Shown here in pieces: positions 31,941 through 42,394 of a stretch of 64,000 bases of DNA. The DNA is from Prorocentrum cordatum. Taxonomy: Eukaryota; Sar; Dinophyceae; Prorocentrales; Prorocentraceae. Below the pieces are notes generated by a model. That model had not been told where the DNA came from, made no database searches, and worked only from the letters and a program-made list of their open reading frames with translations. Location: the NCBI GenBank assembly GCA_963575745.1, contig CAUYUJ010017651.1, positions 25,001 through 89,000 of the forward strand. Direction: 5' to 3'. The translations under genes were made by a program, and so were the position numbers. The stretch's first letter is position 1; each line of letters opens with the position of its first letter.

Positions 31941-33080
31941 CTTAGTATCATTACTATTATTATTATTATTATTAATGTTAGTATTATTATTATAATTATT
32001 ATTAGTATTAGTATTAGTATTATTATTAGTATTATTAGTATTATTATTATCATTATTGTTCGTAATATTATTAGTAATAGTGTTATAATTATCAATATGA
32101 ATATTAATATTAATAGTAATATCATTAGTATTATTATTATTATTAACATTATTAGTATTGTTATTGTTGTTATTATTATTAGTATGATTATTAGTATTAG
32201 TATTATTACTAGTATCATTATTAGTAGTAGTAGCATTATTATTATTACTACTATTATTGTTACTAGCATTATTAGTACTAACATTATTATTATTAGCATT
32301 AATAATAATACTAATAATAATAGTAGTATCATTAATAATATTATTATTAGTATTAGTATTAGTATTAGTATTAGTATTATTATGCTTATTATTAATACTC
32401 TTCTTCTTATTCTTATTAGCATTATTGCAAGTATTCTTAGTATTAGCATTAGTACTCGTATTATTCTTCTTATTAGTATTATTATTCTTATAATACTTTT
32501 ATTATTATTCGTCGTCTTATTATTACTCGCATTCGTCTTCTTATTATTCGTATTAGTCTTATTATTACTAATATCAATACTACTATTATTCTTAGCATTC
32601 GTATTATTATTCGTAATATTAGTATTCTTATTTTTCTTAGTATTGATATTAGTATTACTATTATTATTCGTCTTATTATTAGTATTCTTCTAATTAGCAT
32701 TACTAGTGTTATTATTCTTCGTCTTCTTATTATGCTTAATACTATTATTCCTATTACTATTCTTCTTAATCCTAGTATTATTATACTTATTCTTCTTTTC
32801 AATATTATTATTGTTACTATTATTATTAATCATATTCGTATTCTTATTATTCGTAGTATTCTTCTTTGTATTCTTACTATTCTTATGATTATTCATATTC
32901 TTCTTCGTCTTATTCTTATTATTATTCATCTTATTATTATTCTTCTTCTTATTATTGCTATGATGTTTCGTCTTATTAGTCCTCTTTTTCTTTTTCTTAT
33001 TATTCTTCTTAGTATTATTATTCGAATTATTCTTATTAGTATTATTATTCGTCTTCTTATTATTATTATTATTATTCCTC
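31941..33080. repeat. ATT/AGT/CTT microsatellite island
   Basis: About 1.14 kb of ATT triplets with AGT, CTT and CGT variants, in sharp contrast to the GC-rich surroundings. Long poly-Ile/Leu/Asn/Ser frames are readings of the repeat. Confidence 0.95.
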
Positions 33081-33215
33081 TTCCTCCTCCTCCTCCTCCT
33101 CCTCCTCCTCCTCCGCCCTCCGCCTCCGCCTCCTCCTCCTCCTCCTCCTCCTCCTCCTCCTCCTCTTCGTCTTCCTCTTCCTTTTCCTCCTCCTCCCCCT
33201 CCCCTCCTCCATTCA
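33081..33215. repeat. CTC microsatellite
   Basis: TCC triplets closing the AT island and opening dispersed repeat copy B. Confidence 0.9.
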
Positions 33216-33915
33216 TTGTTCCTTATAAACAACTCATCCCTGTCGCACCCCGAGGCCAGTTGTTAGGGCAGGCCGGGCATGTCGCCTGAGACTTCCTCAC
33301 CACTCTGGATTCTGAAGCTGAAAAGTTGGCACCCGTTTCACACATGGAAGGCGGGTCGTTTTCAAAATGTGGTTTTCGCCCCAGCGCGGCGCACATTCAT
33401 TTCAAACATTTGCAAGAGCTTCACGGAGTGAGGGCGGGTGGTTTACAAAATGTGGCTCTCGCCTTAGCGCGGCGCACAAACGATTCAAAAAATTGCAAGA
33501 GCTTCACGGATTGAGGGCGGCACCTTGTCAAAATGTGGCTCTCGTCTTAGCGCCGCGCACATTCGTCCACAAAATGTTCAAGATTTTTACGGGTTCCCAT
33601 CATCAACGTACCAGAAATGATGTTTTGGATAGGTTCCGGACTATGCGGGCGCAGCAGAAAATTGGTTCCCATTGCTGAAGTCTTAGGAACGGCGTTCTGG
33701 CAAGATTCCAGATCGTCAAGACGCAACAATCAGGTTCATCCGTGGCGTTGGAATCCCGATAACAATGGTTTGGCATGCTTCAGGGTGTTCAAACGGGTGT
33801 CTTCCAACGAGGCAGTTCCATCAATGGAAATGAACCGTTGTAGAACCCCTGAAAAAGGAGCTTCGACGAGGGTTTACTCAAACATCGTTGATGACCCTTG
33901 GGCTTACACTGGTCC
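33216..33915. repeat. Dispersed 650-bp repeat, copy B
   Basis: Shares CTGTCGCACCCCGAG and CATGTCGCCTGAGACTTCCTC with copy C, three ~85-bp sub-repeats with the core GCGCACATTC (33387, 33472, 33556), and an end CATCGTTGATGACCC leading to ACACTGGTCCTCC. Bordered on both sides by TCC-rich sequence like copies A and C. Confidence 0.85.
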
Positions 33916-34042
33916 TCCTCTTCCTCCTGCTATTCCCCGCCATCATCCCCCAAGTGTTCCCCGAAGGCATGAAGAACAACAACGGCAACGGGAAGGAGAA
34001 CCTTCCTCGAGACAGGCACGCCGCCGACATCCAGAATGAACT

Positions 34043-34510
34043 GTGACAGCAGCAGCAAAGACTCGCGAAACGAGACAACGACCACAAGATCCATCAACAG
34101 CAGCTACAACTCACGGAAAACACGGTCATAAAAAACAGGGTCATGCACTACAACAAGATGCGAGAAGCAGAGCAACACATTTTTGTCATCAGGGCGCAGA
34201 GGATCAACGAATTCAGCGAGCAGGTCCAGATGCGCAACCACTGGAGGGATTCCGACCACCAGCTCGCAAAACCCACCTCAAGATGCAGGACCAGGAGAAG
34301 CGCATGGTGTCCACCATCCAGAGCGCCCAGAATGAGCACCCGCAGAGGGTCACCGACATCGAGAGGATAGTACGAGCAAGAGATGCTGAACAAACCCAAC
34401 AACAGGAACATCATGTCCAAAGGGTACTCCTGGACATGAACAGATACCAGGAGCAACCTCAACAGCACGTGGCCCATGCAGAAGGCCAAGTACAACTGGC
34501 ACTGCAATGA
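34043..34510 (+). CDS. Gln/His-rich gag-like frame
   Basis: A 155-codon frame rich in Gln, His, Arg and Glu (QDQEKRMVSTIQSAQNEHPQ, RDAEQTQQQEHHVQRVLLDM), with heptad-like spacing suggesting a coiled coil. Composition is more protein-like than most frames here. It precedes further short frames and an RNase H on the same strand, so it may be the structural protein of a retroelement. Function not recognised. Confidence 0.4.
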   Translation: MTAAAKTRETRQRPQDPSTAATTHGKHGHKKQGHALQQDARSRATHFCHQGAEDQRIQRAGPDAQPLEGFRPPARKTHLKMQDQEKRMVSTIQSAQNEHPQRVTDIERIVRARDAEQTQQQEHHVQRVLLDMNRYQEQPQQHVAHAEGQVQLALQ

Positions 34511-35470
34511 ACGGAAATCGGCACGGCAGAATAGAAAGAAACTCACCAACATTTTTTGATCTGCGGGGCGAGAGCGAACCTCTTCCGCTAAAAGCTCGGC
34601 GGGCTACGCGCAGCATTAATTAGGGAGACAGGGCACAGGAAGGCGGGGCCTCAAGCGGACTGAGCGGGCGAAGCCCAGGGGTGCAGGCGGCGCCGAAGTG
34701 GATGTGCACGAGCAAGTGCGCCGCGGACTGGTACCGGGGGCGAACACCCGGAGGGTGGAGGAGAAGGCGTTGCCGTCGACGGCGCATCGCGAACACCAGC
34801 CTCAAGCGCTGCAGAGAAGGACGTGCCAGGTCGACGCCCAGGAAAATGAGGAGCACCACGAAGGCGATGTGCAACGTTGTGCCACCGGGTGATACGGAAG
34901 AGGCCCGGGGTGGTAGTCCAATCCACGACCAGGTAGCAGCTTGTTTGAGGAGCGGCCTCAGACGAGGGGGCCGTTCATGGCCGACAGGATGTCGGTGGAC
35001 TGCAGGGAGAAAACCTGCCCTGCACCGCCAGCGCGTGAAGACGGGCAGCAGCCACATACGATGCGCTGACATCCGCATTGCCGAGGGCCGGGCCTGAGCC
35101 GCGCAGCGCCATGGCGAGCGGGGCCGCCGAGGCGGCAAGGTGCAGCGCCCGGCACCGGGCCGAAGCCGCGCAGTGCCGGGCGCTGCCGCCATGGGAGGGG
35201 GGGAAGCGAGCGGGGGGGGAAGGAGCGAACAGGAAGGAGAAAGGCCGGCGCACACCGCCAGCCGTCGACGTGCCAGCCCGCACCGTAAGAAGCTCACCAA
35301 CACAAGATCCAGGTATACCAGCAAAAGAGGCCACCTGGAGAGAATTGAAAACCATAGACGGAAGGCACACCGATGAGGCGACCCAAGAGTACATCTACGC
35401 ACGACAAGCAGCGGCTCAAGCACAACAGCGCTTCGACGGCATGGAGATGGTGGACGTCATAAGACGCTGA
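34509..35470 (+). pseudogene. Frame interrupted by a retroposed insertion
   Basis: Reading MNGNRHGRIERNSPT reaches the repeat at 34536-34551. The same phase resumes after the second repeat copy at 35287-35302 with QDPGIPAKEATWRELK and ends after GMEMVDVIRR at 35470. The two halves join without a frame change if one repeat copy and the insert are removed, which shows that 34552-35302 entered a reading frame. Product unknown; it lies in the gag-like region of the retroelement remnant. Confidence 0.55.
34552..35286 (-). mobile_element. Retroposed segment with 16-bp target duplication
   Basis: Flanked by AAGAAACTCACCAACA (34536-34551) and AAGAAGCTCACCAACA (35287-35302), 15 of 16 identical. The left junction begins with six T, which is a short poly(A) if the insert is read on the minus strand. 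That strand has frames with a likely membrane segment (TTLHIAFVVLLIFLGVDLA) and a stretch ALGNADVSASYVAAARLHAL. I found no DinoSL at its 5' end. Source gene not recognised. Confidence 0.6.
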
Positions 35471-35526
35471 CCACCGAGATCCCCAGCGACGAGGAGGTCA
35501 ACGGCTTCCTGTAACCAGCTGTACCC

Positions 35527-36764
35527 ATGGCTTCACAAGATGGCGTGCCAGGAATGACTCCACCCACACAATCTCAAAACGACCTAGCAACACGAGAGAA
35601 CAACACAACAACACATGGGGAGCAACCTCATCACTTCCAATACAAGACGAACACCATCAATCTCACTCTTCCACTCCGACAAGGGGACGTCGCACTCCAA
35701 CTACGACACACGATGCAGACGGAGACGAGCTCCCACTAAGAAGTGAAGAATGCGACACGCCCTCACCAACGACGCCCAACGCATATGAGGGGCAACTCGA
35801 ATGTCGTGTTGATCGACACCCCATCGCCTAAGGCAAAGACGGACGACGGCCTCAGCACCACAGAGGAAATGTCCCCCCCCTGGCCCGATCGCCTCGCAGG
35901 ATCTTCATCGGCACTTGCAGCAAGTGTGCTCCGCTACCACCAGCACGCAGACATGCAGCACCACTAACGCAAAGCTCCAGCGCAAGGAGGACAAGGAGGG
36001 CCATCATCGACCCCAATGAGCCCACCCAAATCGTATCACACCCCACCGAAGCACCAACGGACGTTGCATCCGGCGACGACGCGGCCCCAGCCTCAGGGGC
36101 TGCCTCAGGACCCTCTGACGGTCACAGGGCAGCGCGACGTTGGACAACAATCGCGCTCGCTGCCTATGGTGAGTCTGGAGCACCACGCACCAAAGGCGTG
36201 CACCCAGACCGGCCCACCCCGCCGCAAGGGGCACGCACCTTACCAACGTTTCACCTAACTATTGGTATGATGCAACTGCGAGAGCCACAGGGCCAGCCCA
36301 AACAGGGTCCTGCGATGGTACCGTTCAGGCGGTGTGCAAAACCAGCGACCAGGCCCCCAGTTCAGGGTGGCGGATTGACGGACCACGCAGTGCGAACACG
36401 ACGATCGCATCCTCCACCAGTAGCTGCGGGCCAACGAGCACCAACAAGCCCGACGCAGCAAAGAGCGGCAGCCAAGACTCATCTGGCGTGCGAGGAGTGC
36501 AGGATGAGGGACGCCCACTCCAACCTCTACGAGGGCTTGGCAACCAACGTGCGGAGACGGACACAGGTCACAGCTACGGTATCAACAACGTCTCATGCTC
36601 GCCATCAGGAACAGGTGGAGCCGAACCAGTACAGGCGCCACCTCTTCGGGTCCAGCATGGCCAAGCTGAGGACGAAAATTGCTCCGTGCGAGAGCAACCA
36701 CCACAGGAAGGCCGACCTCAGGGACAACAGACGAGAGAGGCGGTTCGATCCACATTCACGGTGA
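35527..36764 (+). pseudogene. Retroelement middle region, no RT found
   Basis: Consecutive plus-strand frames 35527-35739, 35743-35967, 36016-36258 and 36198-36764, rich in Gln, His, Pro and Thr, with a Cys-rich piece CEECRMRDAHSNLYEG. No RT motif appears between the gag-like part and the RNase H, so RT is either deleted or unrecognisable. Confidence 0.4.
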
Positions 36765-36779
36765 CAGAACCGATCGCTG

Positions 36780-37310
36780 ATGTCCTACGACGCACCTCCC
36801 TCCCACTTCCCAGGCCTACACGCTGCAATCACGGCCCTGGAGCTAGCCCCGCCACGAAGGCCCGGGACCGTCAAGCGGCTCCACCTGTACACCGACGGCA
36901 CGCACCAAGCCGACTCAACCAAGGACGCCTGGGCTGTTGTCATCACTATCGAGGACGAGGACGGTTTCATCCACCTAGTCACGATGGCAACACGAACGTC
37001 AAGTGCGACAGCAATCTGTGACTATTGCAAAACCATGTCTACGACATCAGAGTTGGCAGCACTCATCTGGGCGTACGTTTGAATATACATACGCAGGCGG
37101 ACGCGTACAACGGCGCCCCCACTACAGTTCACACCGACTCCAAGGTGGCAAAAGAGCTTGCTCAAGAACGACTACAGGCACGAGTCAACCATGACTTGTC
37201 AGCATTTGGCAAGCAGCTTCAATACCTTGCAGCAGCAACAACCAACATGCATACCGACCATGTGCACGCACACGCGGCACACCATGGAACGAGATGGCCG
37301 ACTCGGTAGC
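36780..37310 (+). pseudogene. RNase H of a third retroelement
   Basis: Frame 36780-37082 carries RLHLYTDGTHQADS (Asp39) and TTSELAALIWAYV (Glu91); frame 37025-37309 continues with TTVHTDSKVAKELAQ (Asp38) and HTDHVHAHAAHH; a third phase gives PWNEMADSVAQ at about 37282-37314. Together these are the D, E, D and final H/D region of RNase H in correct order, split by two frameshifts. Confidence 0.7.
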
Positions 37311-37599
37311 CCAGTGACAGAACACGAAAACGACACCCACCCACAACCCGAATGGGCCGATGCCCGTGACGCACAGCACCGACGACAGTTGGAATGGCTC
37401 CACCCGTCCGACGAGGTTACTAGAAACGCGTATCCCGAACTGACCGACAGCGGCTTGCACGCAACAGCGCCTACACCAGTAGCAACGCTAGAGCAGCAAG
37501 GCCAGAGCATTTCCAACCACCCAACGAGCAGACCAGCAAAAATTCGGCGAAGAGCCCAACCACATGCAGTTGTGAATATCGCCGTCGTAGGCATCCCCT

Positions 37600-37900
37600 T
37601 CTCTTCGCGGGGCCACGAAGCGTGTAAACGGTGCGCCGAAACGGCGCACGGACGCATGCAGGCGCACCCATTGGGGCCTTCGCTGGCGCTCAATATGGGG
37701 CCACGAACCGTGTGAGCGGTGTGCCGAATTTTTACACAGCCGCTCCCTCTGGGGCCACGAAACGCTGCGCGGGGTGGGGGAGACGCTTGCGAGCACCGCC
37801 ACTGGGGCTTTCGGTGGAGACCCTATGGAGCCACGAAACGCTGTACTGAGCGGGAGAAACACATGCGAACACCGCCACTGGAGGCAGGAATGAAGCAACA
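37600..37900. repeat. Imperfect ~75-bp tandem repeat
   Basis: GGGGCCACGAAxCGTGTG-type units recur near 37609, 37697, 37751 and 37829, with GCGAGCACCGCCACTGGGG as a second shared word. No gene seen between 37320 and 38590. Confidence 0.55.
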
Positions 37901-38590
37901 GCGAGGGTAAGACGAAGCCAGGACGAGAATAAACTTGGGTGAGAATAAATCGAAAATTTCTGAGATCCGGCGGCTCTGGAAAATGTGTATCGGGCGTCAC
38001 GGCCTTCTCAGAGCGTTCCAGACCGCTCTGAAACCGTTCTGGAACGCTCTAGCCCCGTCCGAGAGAGGGAGGCCGCGCCGCCCTTCGTGGGACTCGGGAA
38101 ACGTGTCCACACCCACGGCCTCGCGGTCTGGACTCCTCGGTCGCGACCCCAAGGATATGGGGCAGCGTTGCCCCATCGGTCAGAAGAAATTGGTAAAAAC
38201 ATGAAACAGGAAAACGTTGAAAGCAATTGGGTGTGCCCGCCCCCTCGAGAGGAAGGAAAAAAATTCGAGGGGGCCCAAAGACCAGAGACGGCGAAAAGGA
38301 TCCGAGCTGCTTTCCTTCACCACATCGGAAGTGTAGTTTTCTGGCCTCTGGCGGCCGTCCACGGCGATCCAGGCGCCACTGGAATGTCCCTGGAAAGGCA
38401 CAGCTGCTGGCAAGCATCCCGAAGCAAGAAAGCTTGCAACAACCGGCCAAAACCTACAACAAATAATGGGCGCGACTCGTTCGATATGCATGTTGCGCGT
38501 CCGACAAATAGGAACATTTGAGAAGCGACCTGGAAGACTGCAACGCGCAACACCGCCCAACCCCTTCTGTGCAAGGCGCGGCGTGGAGCG

Positions 38591-39325
38591 ATGTTGCGCA
38601 CCGTTGCCAAAGGCTGTGATGCTTTGGCGACTCCGCAGCCTGGCTCAAGCCGTCTCGGCTCGAGCCCGCCCCTGCTCAGGTTCGGCGCTCGGGCCCGGGT
38701 GACGGGGTCCGCGGCGGCGCGGCGGCGCCGGCTGACGCGCGCGGCCGTCCTGCGCCGCTTGGGCGCCGCTGGCACCGTGTGCGCCACGGGCGCCGCGGGC
38801 GCTGCTGGCGCGGGCGCTGCTGGCGCCGCCGGCACTGCCGGCGCCGCAGGCGCCGCGGGCGCCGCCGCTGCCGGCGGCGCCGCGGGCGCCGTGGACGCCG
38901 CCGGCGCCGCCGGTGCGACCGGCGCAGCTGGCGCCGCGCGCGCCCCTGGCGCCGCCGCAGCTGGCGGGGCCGCGGGAACCGCGGGCGCCGCCGGCGCCGC
39001 GGGCGCAGCTGGAGCCGCGGCCGCCGCCGGCGGCCGCCCCCCGGGCTCCCCTGCGCCGCGCGCCGCGGGCGCCGCGGGCTCTGCCGGCGCCGCGGGCGCA
39101 GCTGGAGCCTCGGCCGCCCTCGGCGGCCGCTCCCCCGGGCTCCCCTGCGCCGCGGGCGCCGCGGGCGCCGCGGGCGCCGCTGGCGCCGCGGCGCCGCGGC
39201 GCCGGGCGCCGCGGCCGCCGCGGAGCCGCGGCCGCCGCCGGCGGCCGCCCCCCCGGGCCCCCTTGCGCCGCGGGCGCCGCGGGCGCCGCTGGCGCCGCGG
39301 CGGCGGCGGCAGCCGCGGCGGCCGC

Positions 39326-39358
<33 letters not shown>

Positions 39359-39509
39359 GCAGCTGCACCTGCAGCAGCAGCAGCAGCAGCAGCAGCACCT
39401 GCAGCAGCAGCCGCAGCTGCAGCAGCAGCTGCAGCAACAGCAGCCACAGCAGCACCAACTGCAGCAGCTGCAGCAGCAGCAGCTTCAGGAGCAGCAGCTT
39501 GAGAGGTGA
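38591..39509 (+). repeat. GCC/GGCGCCGCG minisatellite and CAG array
   Basis: From about 38770 to 39320 GGCGCCGCGGGCGCCGCT-type 9-bp words; from 39328 to 39497 CAG triplets. One frame gives Gly-Ala repeats (38591-39502), another (38913-39509) ends in about 60 Gln-rich residues and stops at LER. Both strands are open across the GCC part, so I treat this as repeat expansion. A transcribed poly-Gln protein cannot be excluded. Confidence 0.6.
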
Positions 39510-40019
39510 TCAGGGAAGTGCAGGAGTGCCGCGGTCAGCGGCCCCCTGGGGCCCACCACGCCACACCCCCCCATGGATGCGTCGGGCTTCGGGGTGACAG
39601 CACCGCCCCCTGCGGCCCTGCGCGCCAGTCCACGGGTGCTCCGTCTTCACCCAACCCAGAGCGGCGGCACGCCGCGACCCTGGGTCCACGCGGGGAACAG
39701 CTGGGGCCACGGGCACGACCCCCCCTCTGTACACTTCAGCTGCGGTTTGTCACTCTACAGGCTCGCAAACATCAGCGGCGGTTAGCGGCGACCCTGGAGG
39801 ACCACAAGGCGATCCTGGATGAACGGGGGGGGCTGCCGAGGCTACGGGCCCGGGGCCTTCCTCGGGGGCTTGAGTTACTCTTGCATCCCGGTGCCAGCAG
39901 CCAAGGGCCGCCCCTCGCCCCCCCCCCCGTGCTCGCTCCGTCTTCACTCCACCCAGGGCACGCCACCCCCCGCCCACCCCCGCACACGCCCGACGGCTGC
40001 CGCGTCCCCGGGTCCACGC

Positions 40020-40445
40020 GGGGAACTGCAGAGGCGTCGCGGACGAGATGCGAGGTGCGAGCTGGACGCTGCGAGCTCCAGCGCTGGGAGCAGCGCGCGC
40101 GCCAGGGGTGAGCAATGGCAACTCGCGCTGTCGCTGCTCAGTGGGTGTCAGAGGTTGAGCTGGTGCGCAACATTGTCCGCTACGACGCTGGAATCAGTGC
40201 GTCAGGAAAACGGAGATGGCAACATGCCCCAGCGCTATTGTCGGAGCGTGGGAAGCTAAGTTGGAGCCCACTGTCATCAGTTGCAGCGCCGGGATCAGGT
40301 GAGAGAAGGGTGGACACTGGCAGCAGGCCCTGTCGCTGCCCAGCAAAATGCGGCAGGCGGCGTTGGAGCCCGCCGTGATCAGCTACAGCAGTGGGATCAG
40401 AGTGCGCGTGAAGGGCGGACAATGGCAGCAGGCACTGTGCCGCCA
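40020..40445 (+). pseudogene. PPR-repeat pseudogene
   Basis: Four degenerate ~35-residue pentatricopeptide units recur: ARGEQWQLALSLLS, then RYDAGISASGKRRWQHAPALL, then EAKLEPTVISCSAGIR followed by an in-frame TGA and EKGGHWQQALSL, then LEPAVISYSSGIRVRVKGG and QWQQALCR. PPR proteins bind organellar RNA and are abundant in dinoflagellates. Frame changes between units 1 and 2 and the stop in unit 3 make this a relic. Flanking sequence repeats words such as GACCCTGGAGGACCA (39791, 40650). Confidence 0.7.
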
Positions 40446-41702
40446 GGCAGGCGGGGGGGATGCTGTGGCCCACTTCCTGCCCTGTGGCAGGAAGTGGGCC
40501 TCACCCCCCCCCGTCTGCCTGGCGGCGAGCGCAACCCCCCTCTCTGTCAAATACAGACTCATGCGGCGATCAGCTGCGATCCCCCGAGGACCAACCACCC
40601 CCACTGCCTTGTCACACTGCAGGCTCACATCAGCGACGGCTTGATGCGACCCTGGAGGACCAACAATCGGAGACACCCACCATCAAAAAGAGATCATAGC
40701 GGCGACCAGCTGCGACCCCCAAGGAAATGAAAGAGAGATCATAGCGGCGATCAGCTGCGACCCCCGGGAATGACCATGGCCCCTGCCCCTCGGATTCGGG
40801 GCCAGGCTGAGGGGAGAGGCGTTGCTGCCCCTCGCCTCTCCCCTCTCGGGCCAGGCGGGCGCCCCCCGCCCTTGGCCCCGGGGCCCGCCTGACGCACTGC
40901 AGACGTCGGCGTGGTTGCCCCCCCCTCCCAGGGCCGCCCGTGTTCCTCGCTGCCCGTGGTCTGGCTCACCACTCTCAGCGGCGGCTACATGCGGCCCTGG
41001 GGGACCACGTAGTGTGCGTTGGCGTTCCCCGGGTCTCGGGCGGAGGTGCCGAGCGGCGGACTGGGTCAGATTTTGCCCCCTGGCCCTCGCGTCTACCACA
41101 ACGCAGCTCCCCCAGGCGCATCGCCCTATGACAGCGGCTCGCCCCCTCGCATAGGCGCCACTCGCCTAAGGGCATCGGTTCGCCTTGCTCGCACAGACGC
41201 CGCGTGCCTAGGGAGGCACAGCCAGGTCTGTTCAATTGGGGACACGCTCGTCCCCGGTTCAGTTTGGCGTCCTCCAGATGGCAGCACTACCACCAGTGCC
41301 GCCCCCCCCCTTACTCTCCTCGCTGGCGATGCTCACCACGCCTGCTGGCCCCCCCCCCCCCCTCACTCTGAGGCCTGACGCCGTGCCGGCACGCACTGCG
41401 TGGCCCACAGTCGCTCGGTTCCCCCCTGCACTGTGAGGCGGTCTGGCGGTCGGTGGCATCGCCGCGGAGTGGTTCAGCCTTCCGCAGCAGCTACAGCACC
41501 CCAGGCTCACCACCAGCTTCCGGCAGATGGCGTTGCACCACGTTCCGCGACAACTCAGCCCCCCTAGCTAGCACACGTCGTCCAGTGCGTTTGGAGCCTG
41601 GCGCCCCGCCGGCGACTCACTCCACCGGCCTCGCACTTGCCCCCACTTAGATTGACGGACTTTTGGTTACCCTGGTGCACGTCTCATATTGTGGCAGGCG
41701 CC

Positions 41703-42294
41703 AAATCCCACCAGCCCTCTGGGCGTCGGCGGTTTAGAGCGTTTCCTCTTCCACCCCTCCTTCTTCCCCTTCGGGGAGGGGTTTACCCCTCCCCCTACCC
41801 CCCCCCCCACTCCACTGACCTGGACAGGGGGAGCCGCGATCGGTCAGAGCGCCCAAAACGGCCTCGGCGAGGAAGCCGAGATCATTGATTTTACTATGGT
41901 TTGGGCCCCATTTTGGCCTTCTGAGGGGGGGCTCCATTTTAGGAACCCCCCTTCTTCGACCGATTTCCTCCACGATGGCCGCAAGAGGCCCCCAGGATGC
42001 CCCAAGAGGCCGCAGGATGGCCCCAAGATGGCCCCAAGAGGCCCCCCAAGAGGCCCCCAGGAGGCCCCCAAGAGACCCCCAAGAGGCCCCAAGAGACCCC
42101 CCAGAGGCACCCAAGGTGCTCCCAGAGGCCCCAAGATGGCCCCAAGAAGCCCCAAGAGGCCCCCAGGAGGCCCCAAAGAGGATTCCGAACGGCCCACAGA
42201 GGCCCCCCCGAGGCACCCAAGACGCCGAAAAGCCCCTCAGGACGACCCTCTACTCGCCTGGGCGTCGTTTCTGGACGGGCTGGTGGGGATACGC
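41703..42294. mobile_element. CCAAGATGG-type TIR element, copy 1
   Basis: Left end AAATCCCACCAGCCCTCTGG, right end GGACGGGCTGGTGGGGATA, inverted over ATCCC(C)ACCAGCCC. The inside holds GGAGGGG blocks on the left, ATCATTGATTTTACTATGG, and then CCCAAGATGGCCCCAAGAGG arrays. Reverse orientation relative to copy 2. No transposase frame; MITE-like. Confidence 0.75.
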
Positions 42295-42394
42295 GACGCG
42301 TCTAGAATTCCATGACATTTTGTCTGTGCGCGTGCTCGAGCTCTCAGGACACCCCTGCCGTCAGCCCCCCTTCAGCTTCGCGGCTGCTTTGTGA

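Noticed and set aside
38591-39509. Gly-Ala 'collagen-like' and Ala-rich proteins
   Set aside because: All frames on both strands across the GCC repeat are open, so the frames follow from the repeat.
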